NCBI GenBank assembly: GCA_036768485.1
Contig: JAVLUZ010000141.1
Span: forward strand, 6,027,349-6,091,348
Source of the DNA: Mermis nigrescens
Taxonomy: Eukaryota > Nematoda > Enoplea > Mermithida > Mermithidae
Direction: 5' to 3'
Length of the DNA: 64,000 bases
Numbering within the stretch: the stretch's first letter is position 1; the number at the start of each line of letters is the position of its first letter. The notes under the pieces are model-generated. The model was not told the DNA's origin. It saw only the letters and a list, made by a program, of their open reading frames with translations, and searched no databases. Of this stretch, positions 33,866-42,828 are shown piece by piece. The translations under genes were made by a program, and so were the position numbers.

Positions 33866-35019
33866 ATACATTGCGGTGCTTATCTAACATTACTAAATTG
33901 TCAAATTAAGCATAAACTATTACTTCTAAGCCAGTATCGGGAATTTTTTCTGCAAAAGAGATTTCAATGCTAGTCGTACCTTCCTTAATTAGATCCCAGT
34001 GCGCACCATCATCTTCATCAGGATTGATATCAAATGCAAAAAAGCACTGACTCTCTTTGAACCCGTCTCTCGTTATACCATTGCCTTTGTTGTCTCTAGC
34101 AATGTCTAGCGTCTCAAAAAGTTGATCAAATGCTCGCAGAAATTTTCCTTTTTTAAAGTCCAATTTCATAGCATGCAAGGGAAACGCTACTCCGCCACTA
34201 ATTATCTTAACTTCATTAATACTATAACATTTAAAATTAAAGGGCGATTCGATTCTTTAAGATGACCTCTATACGCATCTGCATCTATGCAACCAAAAAT
34301 TATACGCCTAGAAAGTTGGCCAGAGAAGAGCGTGTTAAGTGGGGTAGACTGCGATGTGCTAGGTATATGCAAATTCATCATCATTACTCGACGTATAGGA
34401 TATTTTACGGTATTAGTAGCAAGTACTCTATCAATTGCCAATGTAGTGCTTTCTAAAATTTCTACTTTTGGAACGCAGAATTTCATTTGATGTACACACA
34501 AATGGGTGCTTAAAGCATCGGAAGAAACGCGTTGTTTAAAACCACGATCATCTTGAGAATCTTGTTTGTAATCTTGTGTACAATGCAGATTGTAAATGCG
34601 AGTTTTTTGCATCCCAATTATGGTTTAGTTCAGTCTCCATGAATACTCTGTAAGCGTATTTATCGCCACTATTGTTAATTAATTCACCATTCAAAAATAC
34701 TTTAACTTGTCTGAAAAATACTTTACCAATTAAATTTATGGGTGCAACATCAGGTGTGGCAGGAATTTTACCATCGGCACCTGCTGGCATAGCACCAGGC
34801 GTTAAAGATAATTGCATGTAAATGTAATTTTTGTTTAGCTGCAAAAAATGAGGATCAGGAGGGATATGAAACTCGTACGGACCTTCATCTGTTACTGGGT
34901 TAGTCAAATTGATTTTATCCCAATATCCTCGTTTCACAACAACCTGAGTAGGTGGCACTTGTGAAAAAATCAAGTTCGCTTTTTGTGCTAGTGACTGAAA
35001 GTTAATCAATTAAAGACAT
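33866..35019 (-). pseudogene. Maverick capsid-like protein (F54H12.2-like)
   Basis: The ATG at 35019 precedes a shifted frame with SQVPPTQVVVKRGYWDK, YEFHIPPDPHFLQLNKNYIY and VFFRQVKVFLNGELIN, then YAYRVFMETELNHN. The C-terminal half has LHAMKLDFKKGKFLRAF and VIVYA followed by a stop where copy 1-240 has Glu. Frameshifts lie near 35010, 34600 and 34240. Total length is about 380 codons. Metazoan proteins of this type were annotated as F54H12.2-like and are frequent in Maverick elements. A capsid role is the best inference. TATAAAAG lies 56 nt upstream. Confidence 0.7.
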
Positions 35020-35027
35020 TACTTTTT

Positions 35028-35456
35028 TCTACTTAGTTTCTGTTTTTGAGTTGTAAATACATCGTGCTTAGGGTCTTTTATAGACTTTGGACGAACCCCA
35101 AGACCACGCCCTTTTTGTAGTGCTTCACCAGCTTGCTTGAATAAATTTGATGCCCCTTCTTTTCCATGTTCTTCTAATGATTGTACATACTAATGATTGT
35201 ACTATTAGTCGACCATGCATAACGTCAGTTGCAAAATGCGCACCTGATGCTAATGCCTGTTTTCCAATACTAGTCACTGCCGATCGTATTATCGGTACAG
35301 CCATGGAAAAAAGTGAACGAAAAAAATTGCCTAACCCTACACCACGTTGATACGAAATGCCTTTGAAACCTGGTATACCATAACCAACCTGGGAAGCTTG
35401 GTCGGTATATTAGTCGAGCCAAATATTAAAATTTTCGGGATTAACTTGTTGCCTCA
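35028..35456 (-). pseudogene. Maverick small basic virion-type protein
   Basis: After ATG at 35456 (MRQQVNPENFNIWLD) there is an in-frame stop. The frame then continues with YQRGVGLGNFFRSLFSMAV, SIGKQALASGAHFATDV and, after a shift near 35165, a basic tail ending KQKLSRKK just before the capsid start. Proteins with a G-rich FF-R-LF motif followed by an alanine/glycine helix are typical next to Maverick capsids, perhaps acting like adenovirus core or membrane-lytic proteins. The function is inferred from position and composition only. Confidence 0.5.
35075..35082 (-). promoter_or_regulatory. TATAAAAG box upstream of capsid-like gene
   Basis: TATAAAAG on the coding strand lies 56 nt before the capsid ATG, inside the 3' end of the preceding gene. 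Confidence 0.35.
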
Positions 35457-35496
35457 TCTTATTTTTTCAGATGATTATTTGTTAGTATGTGTGCTT

Positions 35497-35504
35497 CTTT
35501 TATA
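35497..35504 (-). promoter_or_regulatory. TATAAAAG box upstream of small basic protein
   Basis: TATAAAAG on the coding strand lies 41 nt before the ATG at 35456. Confidence 0.4.
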
Positions 35505-35699
35505 ACTTCAGTTTCGCCCAGGATTGTAGCAAACTACGCGTTTGAGGTCTTTTTTTAACCAATGGTGGTGTTAGTGATTTGTTATTGTCTATTGGCATAG
35601 TTTTTTTTCAGTTGAAGAGGGAGTACACATATTAGGCGATACATACACATCTTTTTCATCTAATAAGCTGAGTCGATTTTTATTTATAATTGTTGATTT

Positions 35700-36212
35700 T
35701 GATATATTCTCATTAATTAATTTTTGTAAAAAATTTTGGCTCCTATTGCCGGCTTATACTTGCCAGTTCGTGAAGAATCGTTAATTAAATCTTCAATATT
35801 TGAGCCTACAATTTTATTCCCATAAAGAATCATTTCTCCTTTATCCGACCATTTAATGTGTGAATTTTTTGCTGGCATACTTTAATAACAATAGTGCATT
35901 TTTGTGCCATTTATGCGGTACTGTTTCAATGACTGCTTGTTGAAAAGGATCAACTTATACCTTGCTTTCTACTCCAGGGGCTGCTGCTACGTCTTGTATC
36001 TCTAATTGATGCGGTTTTTTTACATCTTGCTTCATTATCTGATACCTACATAGTATTTGATTGTACTGTAAAAGTTTGGCATCAATAGGCACTGAATCAT
36101 CTTGTATTATGCGCAACATTTCTCGATCCAAGTCTGACATAAACTTTGCCGTGTGTTCATTACCTCCTACAACTTCGTGCGGGACAAGAATCATTTTATT
36201 AGCGTAAATCAT
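35700..36212 (-). pseudogene. Maverick conserved protein, KMILVP/GSNI type
   Basis: The ATG at 36212 begins MIYANKMILVPHEV. An 85-codon frame runs to a stop at 35955. The same family continues with DPFQQAVIETVPHKWHKNAL and, one shift later, IKWSDKGEMILYGNKIVGSN (about 35860-35800). This C-terminal block is well conserved among Maverick elements. The start overlaps the stop of the upstream ORF as ATGA, as in a tightly packed gene pair. The biochemical role is unknown. Confidence 0.6.
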
Positions 36213-36559
36213 TGTTTATTAATTATTGCATCAACTAACAATTGACCAGCAATTCCTAATATAGGCGCAAGTAAAACTGGCAAAAAAACCACCTTTTGTG
36301 TGATTAATTCCTTTTTCTTTTTCAAATTTGCCTCAGGAGCTACAATTCTTCGAAGTTGCGCTTTATACTCGCTCAGTCTTTGAAGCTCACGCGGCTGCAA
36401 TGGAACATCACCATTCAGTACATTAAGTATGCACGCACATAAACATAAAATTAAATCATCATCAGCTTTTTCTATTATAGCTTGGCATAATTTTGGCTTT
36501 GCTTTAGTTAAAACGTCGAGACAAGTGATGTTTTTCTGTAAGCGTTTTGGAGCAACCAT
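36209..36559 (-). CDS. Maverick small protein with hydrophobic C-terminus
   Basis: The ATG at 36559 (MVAPKRLQKNI) gives an intact ORF of 116 residues. The N-terminal half is helical with AKPKLCQAIIEKADDDLI and NVLNGDVPL. A Lys-rich KKKKELI block leads into a hydrophobic tail (VVFLPVLLAPILGIAGQLLV). Small proteins with this layout are found next to the ATPase in many Mavericks and may be membrane-active virion components (inference). TATAAAAG lies 33 nt upstream. The stop overlaps the next start. Confidence 0.6.
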   Translation of the reverse strand: MVAPKRLQKNITCLDVLTKAKPKLCQAIIEKADDDLILCLCACILNVLNGDVPLQPRELQRLSEYKAQLRRIVAPEANLKKKKELITQKVVFLPVLLAPILGIAGQLLVDAIINKQ

Positions 36560-36591
36560 GATTTTGTATGAAGAAAATATATTATGCAAGT

Positions 36592-36599
36592 CTTTTATA
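36592..36599 (-). promoter_or_regulatory. TATAAAAG box upstream of 116-aa gene
   Basis: TATAAAAG on the coding strand lies 33 nt before the ATG at 36559. Confidence 0.4.
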
Positions 36600-37215
36600 A
36601 TTTCTCAGTATATACTACTGGACTATTTGAAAAAATTTTGGCACGCAACCGAAATTTTTCGGGCGTACTCTGTGTCATATCAACTAAAATAAATGAGAAT
36701 GGTTTTTCAGTCGCATCATTGTGTGCTTCTAAAAAATATTTGGCATTATGAGGATAGAGTTGCTTAGACAAAGTCTGTACTTGCAATCGATCCGAAGGAT
36801 TTTTCATTAATACTAAATACTCTGCATTTATTCGACATGTTCTAAGACCTTTGAAAAATAAATTTTGAACAATGTGTACAACAGAAATATTCTAATGATG
36901 ACAACCACGTGTGAATAATATCTCATTATTCATTTCATGCATCAAGTCATCAATTATTATTAGTTGTGGTTCGGGCGAATTTTGTCTAACTAAATTCAAA
37001 TCTGGAGGGCCTTTCATAGAAATTACACTTTCTATTTTTTCGTAATCTTCAGCAAAAAACCACCAAATAAATTCAGGAGCTGGAGAAATGAAACTTTGTG
37101 CATTTTCAACAAGTTTCTTAACAAAAGTTGTCTTGCCAGCCTTTGTTGGACCAGCAACGATACATGTAAAAGGGTGTTTAAAATGTAAATCCATCTTTTT
37201 TAAACTTATTCTCAT
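36595..37215 (-). pseudogene. Maverick genome-packaging ATPase (FtsK/HerA type)
   Basis: From ATG 37215 the frame has Walker A GPTKAGKTT (about 37150) and Walker B LIIIDDLM (about 36955), followed by the sensor-like LFTRG. One TAG stop at 36892-36894 interrupts it. The same frame then continues without a shift through NISVVHIVQNLFFKG to KNPSDRLQ and EKFRLRAKIFS. The family (A32-like) packages DNA into capsids. With a single nonsense codon and otherwise clean sequence, this is a very recent break. The longer open frame above 37215 lacks family resemblance and was not used for the start. Confidence 0.85.
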
Positions 37216-37383
37216 CTTGCTTTTTCTAATATAAATGAAGTCCTCTCTGTCATCTCGTAAGAGTTGTCCAGCCCGCGGGACGTGGACCCGAGACTTTGGC
37301 GCAGGCCATTTGTTTTTTTTGTTTTTTATTTCCAGTAAATACGCAATATGTATGAAGCAAACAAATATGTACACATAGCGCGG

Positions 37384-37773
37384 TTATAACGATAAATTGT
37401 CGACTGATGACCCCAATATGTGGTCAATCTCGTAGTCAAGCGTATTGTCACCAGGAATGAGCCAAATGGTGCAACACTCGGGAAGCATGTTTTGCCATAT
37501 TTTGTAGTAGAGGGCCGTCTCATAGTTGAGCCACATGTGCTCGAGGGCCAAGACAAATTGCCAGAAGCCTCGAATTTTGCGCTTGCCCGTCAAGCCGTGC
37601 TTGAGGCAATAGTCGGCAGCGGCCAGTTTCCATTGCTGCTTGGAATGTTCATTGAGCCGGTTCCAGAAGTATGAGGCAACTCGTGCCATGTGGTGGCAGC
37701 AGTACCCATAATAGGTGTACAGTGACGCCATTTGCGTACAAAATAAAACAAAGAGCTCCTCACCATAGACCAT
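37384..37773 (-). CDS. Unrecognised 129-aa Maverick ORF
   Basis: This intact ORF from ATG 37773 is rich in Tyr, Trp, His and Cys (YTYYGYCCHHMARVASYF), with an acidic C-terminus. No family was recognised. It sits between integrase and ATPase on the coding strand. TATAAAAG lies 67 nt upstream. It could be an accessory gene of the element. Confidence 0.4.
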   Translation of the reverse strand: MVYGEELFVLFCTQMASLYTYYGYCCHHMARVASYFWNRLNEHSKQQWKLAAADYCLKHGLTGKRKIRGFWQFVLALEHMWLNYETALYYKIWQNMLPECCTIWLIPGDNTLDYEIDHILGSSVDNLSL

Positions 37774-37839
37774 GTTTTGGAGAACCGACTAGACTTGCAA
37801 GTAAAATGAACAAATGACAAAATTACAAGACTTTTTGGC

Positions 37840-37847
37840 CTTTTATA
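37840..37847 (-). promoter_or_regulatory. TATAAAAG box upstream of 129-aa ORF
   Basis: TATAAAAG on the coding strand lies 67 nt before the ATG at 37773. Confidence 0.3.
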
Positions 37848-37902
37848 TTTTTAAAAAGCGGGGGAGTGAGTGAAGTGAAAAAAACGAGGAATTTAATGGA
37901 GT

Positions 37903-38110
37903 AAAAAAGGAGCGGCTTTTTCCGGTTCAGCAGCCATTGATTTCTGTTCCGCAATATGTCTCTGCAAAACAACACATCCTGCCTCCTGCATGGCTCTATT
38001 GTATTCTATACATTTCGGACACATTTGTACAGAAATGTACATGCGACCTGAATCTGTGATGAAACAGTCGCATTAAGAGCTATTCTTTTGACGAAAATAG
38101 CACAGTTGAA
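37903..38110 (-). CDS. Small Cys-containing ORF, partial
   Basis: An open stretch of about 60 codons has paired Cys (CDCFITDSG, MCPKC) and ends AAPFLLH before a stop. It could be a small zinc-binding Maverick protein or a remnant. No start was identified. Confidence 0.25.
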
Positions 38111-38261
38111 TCATTAGAGGATACATAGGCCTAGCTAAATTACGGCTGCACAGCTCAATTGGGGGAACTATAATCCTCCCAAACGGCCGCTTATCTTCAA
38201 CAACAGGTTTATTTCAGCTTTTGCTTCCTTTTTGAATTAACATTTTACAATGACAGAGTTC

Positions 38262-39214
38262 TTATTTAACTTTAATAATATGGCCCACCCAGCTATTAAA
38301 TTCATCGGGGTACCCACGCCATTTCACAAATCACTCAGTCTTGCCCTTAGTTTTACGCGTTTTTAAAACTTTTTCAATCATGTACACATCATCAATTAAT
38401 TTGACCTTTTGTAGTTCGGGTTCATAAAATACGCCCTCCAGTTTTTCACCCATTTCATCCTTAATTACATAAACTGGTGGATTGCGCTTCAATCGGCTAT
38501 CAATAACAAACGTTTCTCCACTCCAATTAGGCTCATACCCCTTTCCAAACAGACCCTTAACTTTACTTATGCGCACTTTATCACCAATGTTAAATTTATA
38601 GGATGCAATGTTTTCTTCAATTTTATACGCCTTCTGCAAAACTTCAGCTTCGTTGCTCGCATTAAGTTTAGCAGGCTCCATACCTATTGTTCTATGCTTG
38701 CTAGTGTTATAACCCATTACCAAGCCTTGCAACACATCAATGTACCTATAAGTATTATGTTTTGTAAAATAGCGCCACATGTGTCTTTTCAATGTGCGAA
38801 TAAATCGTTCTACTATGAATGCTTTCAGTTCGCTATTTATCGTAAATAAGTGCACATCTTTTTCTTGTAAAAATTTCTGTAATTCTTTATTTGTAAATTC
38901 AGTTCCTGCATCAGTCTGCAGTTTTCCAGGCTTACGACCACTTTCATCTAGAATTGATTGGAAAGCATTCAAAATTGACATTGCGCTTTTGTTTTTCAAT
39001 GGTATACTCCCACTAAATGAGCAGCCCACTGCTCGTCTATTCTAGAGACCATTACTTTATTGCGTGCATATTTTTTTCTAGCAGGTTTATGCAATGTGTA
39101 CGTAGGTTGAGTCTCTAGCCATTCAATAATTTGCTTCTTGGGTAATTTTACACGCACACGTAATGTATTGGCCCCTGTATAGCCCATGGTAGGATCGTAG
39201 TAAACTTTTTCCAT
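38262..39214 (-). pseudogene. Maverick retroviral-type integrase with chromodomain
   Basis: The ATG at 39214 starts MEKVYYDPTMGYTGANTLRV, and the frame reaches the SRIDEQWAA block. Here the gene jumps directly to PLKNKSAMSI in another frame. The segment that should carry the first catalytic Asp is deleted (about 39020). The second catalytic region LQTDAGTEF (about 38910) and the third VERFIRTLKR (about 38810) are present. A chromodomain follows (YMIEKVLKTRKTKGK, then a TGA at 38331-38333, then FVKWRGYPDEFNSWV). So it has two lesions: an active-site deletion with a frameshift, and a stop in the chromodomain. By family it joins element ends to host DNA. Confidence 0.85.
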
Positions 39215-39316
39215 GGTCTAATAGAAATAGAGCGCGTTTCGACCTTGTGCTACAGTGCGAAAAATACTCGAACACTTTTTGCAAAACTTTACTTTAATTT
39301 TCAAATTTATGTGATT

Positions 39317-39826
39317 TCATGCAAGCTTTAGAATGCAGTCTTTGCAATCTAAGGCAAAGCTTATATCCTTTGGCTTAGGACGGGGCCCATCAACATCCTC
39401 AGTATAAAAAAAGAGCATGTACTTGTTCTTTTTGACTACATTCACTTCGCCCGAACATTTCATGCATAATGAAAATATAAAACTGAGCGCATTTTTGCCC
39501 TTTGCAATCTTTAGTATGCATTCTTTACAACCGGGCTTGAAAAATCGGCACCATCTGCGTAAAAAACAATATTCTTTATGAATAAAGTTGCAAACTTCAT
39601 GATGATACGCTGATTTTGGTATCTGGGAACAATTGAGACAGGTTAGGAGTTCCATTTCTACTAGATCCCAAGCCACGCAATCCTTTATATAGTTTTTGAG
39701 CTGGTTCTCCAAGAGTTTGCATAAAATTAAAATGGTCAAAAGTACAATAACCAGAATACAGGCTAAAATTTCATTATAAATTGGTTTTAAATAGTTTCTA
39801 TCGATCCAAGTATCATTAGCTAGCAT
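39317..39826 (-). CDS. Membrane-anchored Cys-rich 169-aa protein
   Basis: This intact ORF from ATG 39826 has one strong membrane span at about residues 18-38 (ILACILVIVLLTILILCKLL). A region with many Cys in CxxC-like pairs follows (CLNCSQIP, CMKCSGE, DCKDCILK). GCKECILKIAKG and DCKDCILKLA look like internal repeats. No family was recognised. It lies between PolB and integrase. Possible roles are a zinc-binding membrane protein or a virion surface protein; neither is shown. Confidence 0.45.
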   Translation of the reverse strand: MLANDTWIDRNYLKPIYNEILACILVIVLLTILILCKLLENQLKNYIKDCVAWDLVEMELLTCLNCSQIPKSAYHHEVCNFIHKEYCFLRRWCRFFKPGCKECILKIAKGKNALSFIFSLCMKCSGEVNVVKKNKYMLFFYTEDVDGPRPKPKDISFALDCKDCILKLA

Positions 39827-40059
39827 TTTTGTAAGACTATAAAATTAAATACAAAAGTTCTTAAATAAAAATCAACAAACACGAAAAACAATGACAACAC
39901 AAAAACGCGAGTGCACCTGTTTGCCATAGTACCCAAAAGGAATACCATGTTACTGATGTCAACTACGAGGAAGTCGGTGCACATCCGACAGCACGTACCT
40001 AATTATAAAAAACAACAAACAGATAATATCAATTTTTTGGGCTCTGGCTTTCTTTTCAA

Positions 40060-40200
40060 TCTTTTTTTGTGAGCCGCCTCTTTTATTAATTTTGGCCATC
40101 TGTTCTGTGCGATTTTTTTTGGGCCGCCTCTTCTTAATAATATCAAATTTTGGCCATCTTTTCTGGGCAATTTTTTCGAGCCGCCTCTTTTTACAAAAAT
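40060..40200. repeat. Short tandem repeat in Maverick
   Basis: Three imperfect units of 50-65 bp each begin near GAGCCGCCTCTT or GGGCCGCCTCTT and contain TTTTGGCCATCT. The 90-codon open frame across them is a by-product. Confidence 0.7.
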
Positions 40201-40206
40201 GTACAG

Positions 40207-40942
40207 TTAATATCCATAAGGAAATGTACAATGATTACGCAATACAACGCATTTATCATATACAATTTCACACTTTTTACAAGATAATTGAGTTACAATA
40301 TTATGATCAGTTAAACGACGAATTTGAGGAAATGCGACATTAATATCATTGGATGAGTTATGTACAAACGCGAATACAAGTTTCCTGAGCGATTTGAAGT
40401 TGATGTGTGAGGTATTTGATGAAGATAGCGTGAATCAACAAACCTTGATAATGTAATAATATCGATCATCGCAAGGGCAATACAACTTGTAGGTGTAGTT
40501 CTTTGGGCCACAAATTCCTTAATGTACGCTCCAGGCCCGTAATCCTTGAGTTCATCAGTCATATTGCTGAAGTAGCTGCCGAGTGGGACTTGATATTCCA
40601 TTTTGCCCACTGTCGATTTACATAACACGCTATCGGTATCAAAGTAAAGCACCCCATCCTGCAATTGTTAGATAAAACTGTACAGACGCAGTCGGGCGTG
40701 AGTTGTTGTATAGGCGGCCAACACAGGGTTTGTGTTACCCATAACATCGGCGAAATCGTCCTCTTTGCTATGAGTAACGGCCACCATATTGTCGTTAATA
40801 AGCGTCACATTATGAGTAATGATTGCAGGGTCGAAGACCAGCTCAAAGAATTTGACTGGATCAGTAAAAAATGTCACTTTGGCAATGTTGTTCCTCTGGC
40901 CAAATTTGCCCCAGAATGAGTTGAGCATAAGCTTGGCCAGTT
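40207..40942 (-). pseudogene. Maverick protein-primed-type PolB, C-terminal part
   Basis: It starts abruptly at the inner edge of the terminal repeat with RQLAKLMLNSFWGKFGQR (motif B). Motif C LYFDTDSV is at about 40640, PGAYIKEFV at about 40520 and a terminal FPYGY at 40210. A TAA at about 40670 and a frameshift near 40510 break it. The exonuclease and N-terminal parts are absent. This is a different lineage from the zinc-finger PolB copies in the window. Confidence 0.8.
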
Positions 40943-41038
40943 GTCGACTGGCGGAAAGCTATGATGTGATGTAGTTGCCTATGCTTACACAGTGGCCTAT
41001 CTCCCTGTTGTAACGCCAGATGGTCGTCATGTACTACT
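40943..41038 (-). repeat. Maverick terminal inverted repeat, right
   Basis: This is the inverted match to 31857-31952. GGCGTG follows, against GGCATG before the left end. Confidence 0.8.
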
Positions 41039-41044
41039 GGCGTG

Positions 41045-42362
41045 CACAGTGTTTTCTTACCACCTATTTTTAGCAATGTAAACGCAAAATAACATAAAAT
41101 TCGGTATAAAAAATGCAGCTATCTGTAAATTTCGGAAAAAATTTTTTGAATCTGACCCTATAGGAAAGAGGTTTTACGTTTTTGTGACTAAGCTCACACA
41201 AGGCAAGCTGTAACAGATGTGAGGCAAAGAAAAATGAAAAAATCAAGGCGGCAAAAGTCGTTGATGAAAAATGATGAGGATAAGTTGCTGTAGGGTCGAT
41301 GTGCTATATGGAAAAATATAGGCGTATGTGCCATGATACTGTCAGGGCCAAGCGTCTAAGGATTTTCTACATACTTAAATGAACACGATTTAAGCAGTGA
41401 TTCTTTAATGTTAATGATTGAAATATAAACTAACTAGACGCACGGGTTCAACTGGCCTAAGCAGGCCAGGCAAGGACGGGTAAAATACTAAAAATAATAA
41501 GGGAAACTGACAGCGATCTGATTGATGAAGCTTTCGATGCTAAGACTTGAGCAAAATGAGCCCTTGTTCATACTTAATCTGATTTTTATAGATTTGAGAA
41601 TACCATTGCTGGCTTGCCTGAGTGAATGATCATTAAATCCAGTTTGGTCCAGTTGGGTTTGGTTTTTTTGAAAGAGAGTTTCATTTGCATTATTTTTAGG
41701 GTTTGATATATTTTGCATGCAGCTTTTTGTTCTGAAGTTTTGCCCTGTCAGAACCTCTTTGTTTTAATCGATTCTGTACTTTTATGCATGGCTTTTGTTC
41801 CCAGCGCATATATCATTTGCACGGTGCTTCTGTGTGTGCGTGTTAAGGTGGATTAGTATATACCTATGGGCTTGAATTTGCCTATGCTTCATTACACTGG
41901 ACTACGTTATAAGATGCATAATTTTTATATTTTATTGTGGATTATCCGGAATAACTCCGGATATCTGTCAGATTAAAACTGACTTTTACCATTTTGTTTT
42001 ACATCATCTAAATACGCATCTCCGATTTGTTCACTTCTCAAATATCTTTCTCACAGTTTTGGTCGCATCTTCCTTATTTCCCAACATAGATTTACATAGG
42101 TAGACTCGAATATTACATTACAATAATATTAATTAAGATAAAACACTAATGTAATTATATTTAATACATTGACATGAACTTACTAATTATTTGTGCGCTA
42201 CACACGTTAAAGGAATTTTCAAAATATATGTGCAAAAATATTACATATTTTAGCAAAATATTACCAGATAATTATGTGTTACGTGACACGTCCCCCATTA
42301 GGCTCAAATGTCCGCGTTTGAGGGAAAGTGCGGTTGGGATTGTAAATTATATGTATGAGTTG
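41045..42362. other. No gene recognised
   Basis: This AT-rich DNA separates the Maverick from the Gypsy insertion. If the Gypsy element entered the second retroelement, its missing 3' end and LTR should lie here. I see no clear LTR match. The 76-codon frame at 41488-41718 has no supporting feature. Confidence 0.35.
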
Positions 42363-42366
42363 GTAT

Positions 42367-42742
42367 TGCAATGCGCCATGTACTTCTAATTTAGATTGCT
42401 TTAATTAGTTAACAGAAAATAAATATGTCCAACAATCAAAAATACAACGTTAAATCAAAATCAGAGAAATCATTTTAGACGCTCTTTCATGACGCCGTCC
42501 AAACCAACACTGTCCTTATTCCTTCTCTACATGCAGGCTGACAACGATGCTGTCACCTACTTTGCATGTTTTTCACCATTAATATTACAGAATTGGCGTC
42601 CCTTTTTATTACCACACTAGCGTCTATTAAGATGAATCAAATCAATCGTTAGAAAAGAATTCGAACTGATTTTTGAATAACAATAGTCTAATTTCCGTAA
42701 TAAATGAGAGACTGTGTGTCAATATGTTTGTAGCATATTGCA
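42367..42742 (-). repeat. 3' LTR of Gypsy element
   Basis: This 376-bp LTR reads TGCAATATGC...GCATTGCA on this strand and is nearly identical to 49841-50216. Confidence 0.95.
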
Positions 42743-42757
42743 CTCCTCCCCCTTCAC
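42743..42757 (-). promoter_or_regulatory. Polypurine tract
   Basis: GTGAAGGGGGAGGAG directly precedes the 3' LTR on the coding strand. It is the expected primer for plus-strand DNA synthesis. Confidence 0.8.
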
Positions 42758-42828
42758 TGGAATACGTATTAATTTATATATAAGTAAATAATACGAAAAC
42801 AATGAAAATATAATAATGCAATATCGTA

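Larger units (their letters stand above)
31857..41038 (-). mobile_element. Short Maverick/Polinton with both ends
   Basis: Inverted repeats of about 95 bp at 31857-31952 and 40943-41038 start AGTAGTACATGACG at each outer end. They are flanked by GGCATG and GGCGTG, a 6-bp duplication with one mismatch. AG ends and 6-bp duplications are typical of Mavericks. Inside, all genes lie on this strand, in order: PolB remnant, membrane/Cys-rich ORF, integrase, 129-aa ORF, ATPase, three small virion-type genes, capsid, protease, conserved protein and TBP homologue. At 9.2 kb it is roughly half the usual size. The missing part includes most of PolB. Confidence 0.8.

Noticed and set aside
39959..40231. 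90-codon Lys/Arg-rich ORF in the Maverick
   Set aside because: It runs across a short tandem repeat, has no family, and the basic character comes from the repeat.
42174..42389. 71-codon ORF at the edge of the Gypsy insertion
   Set aside because: It runs across the target duplication into the LTR, so it is not an original gene frame.
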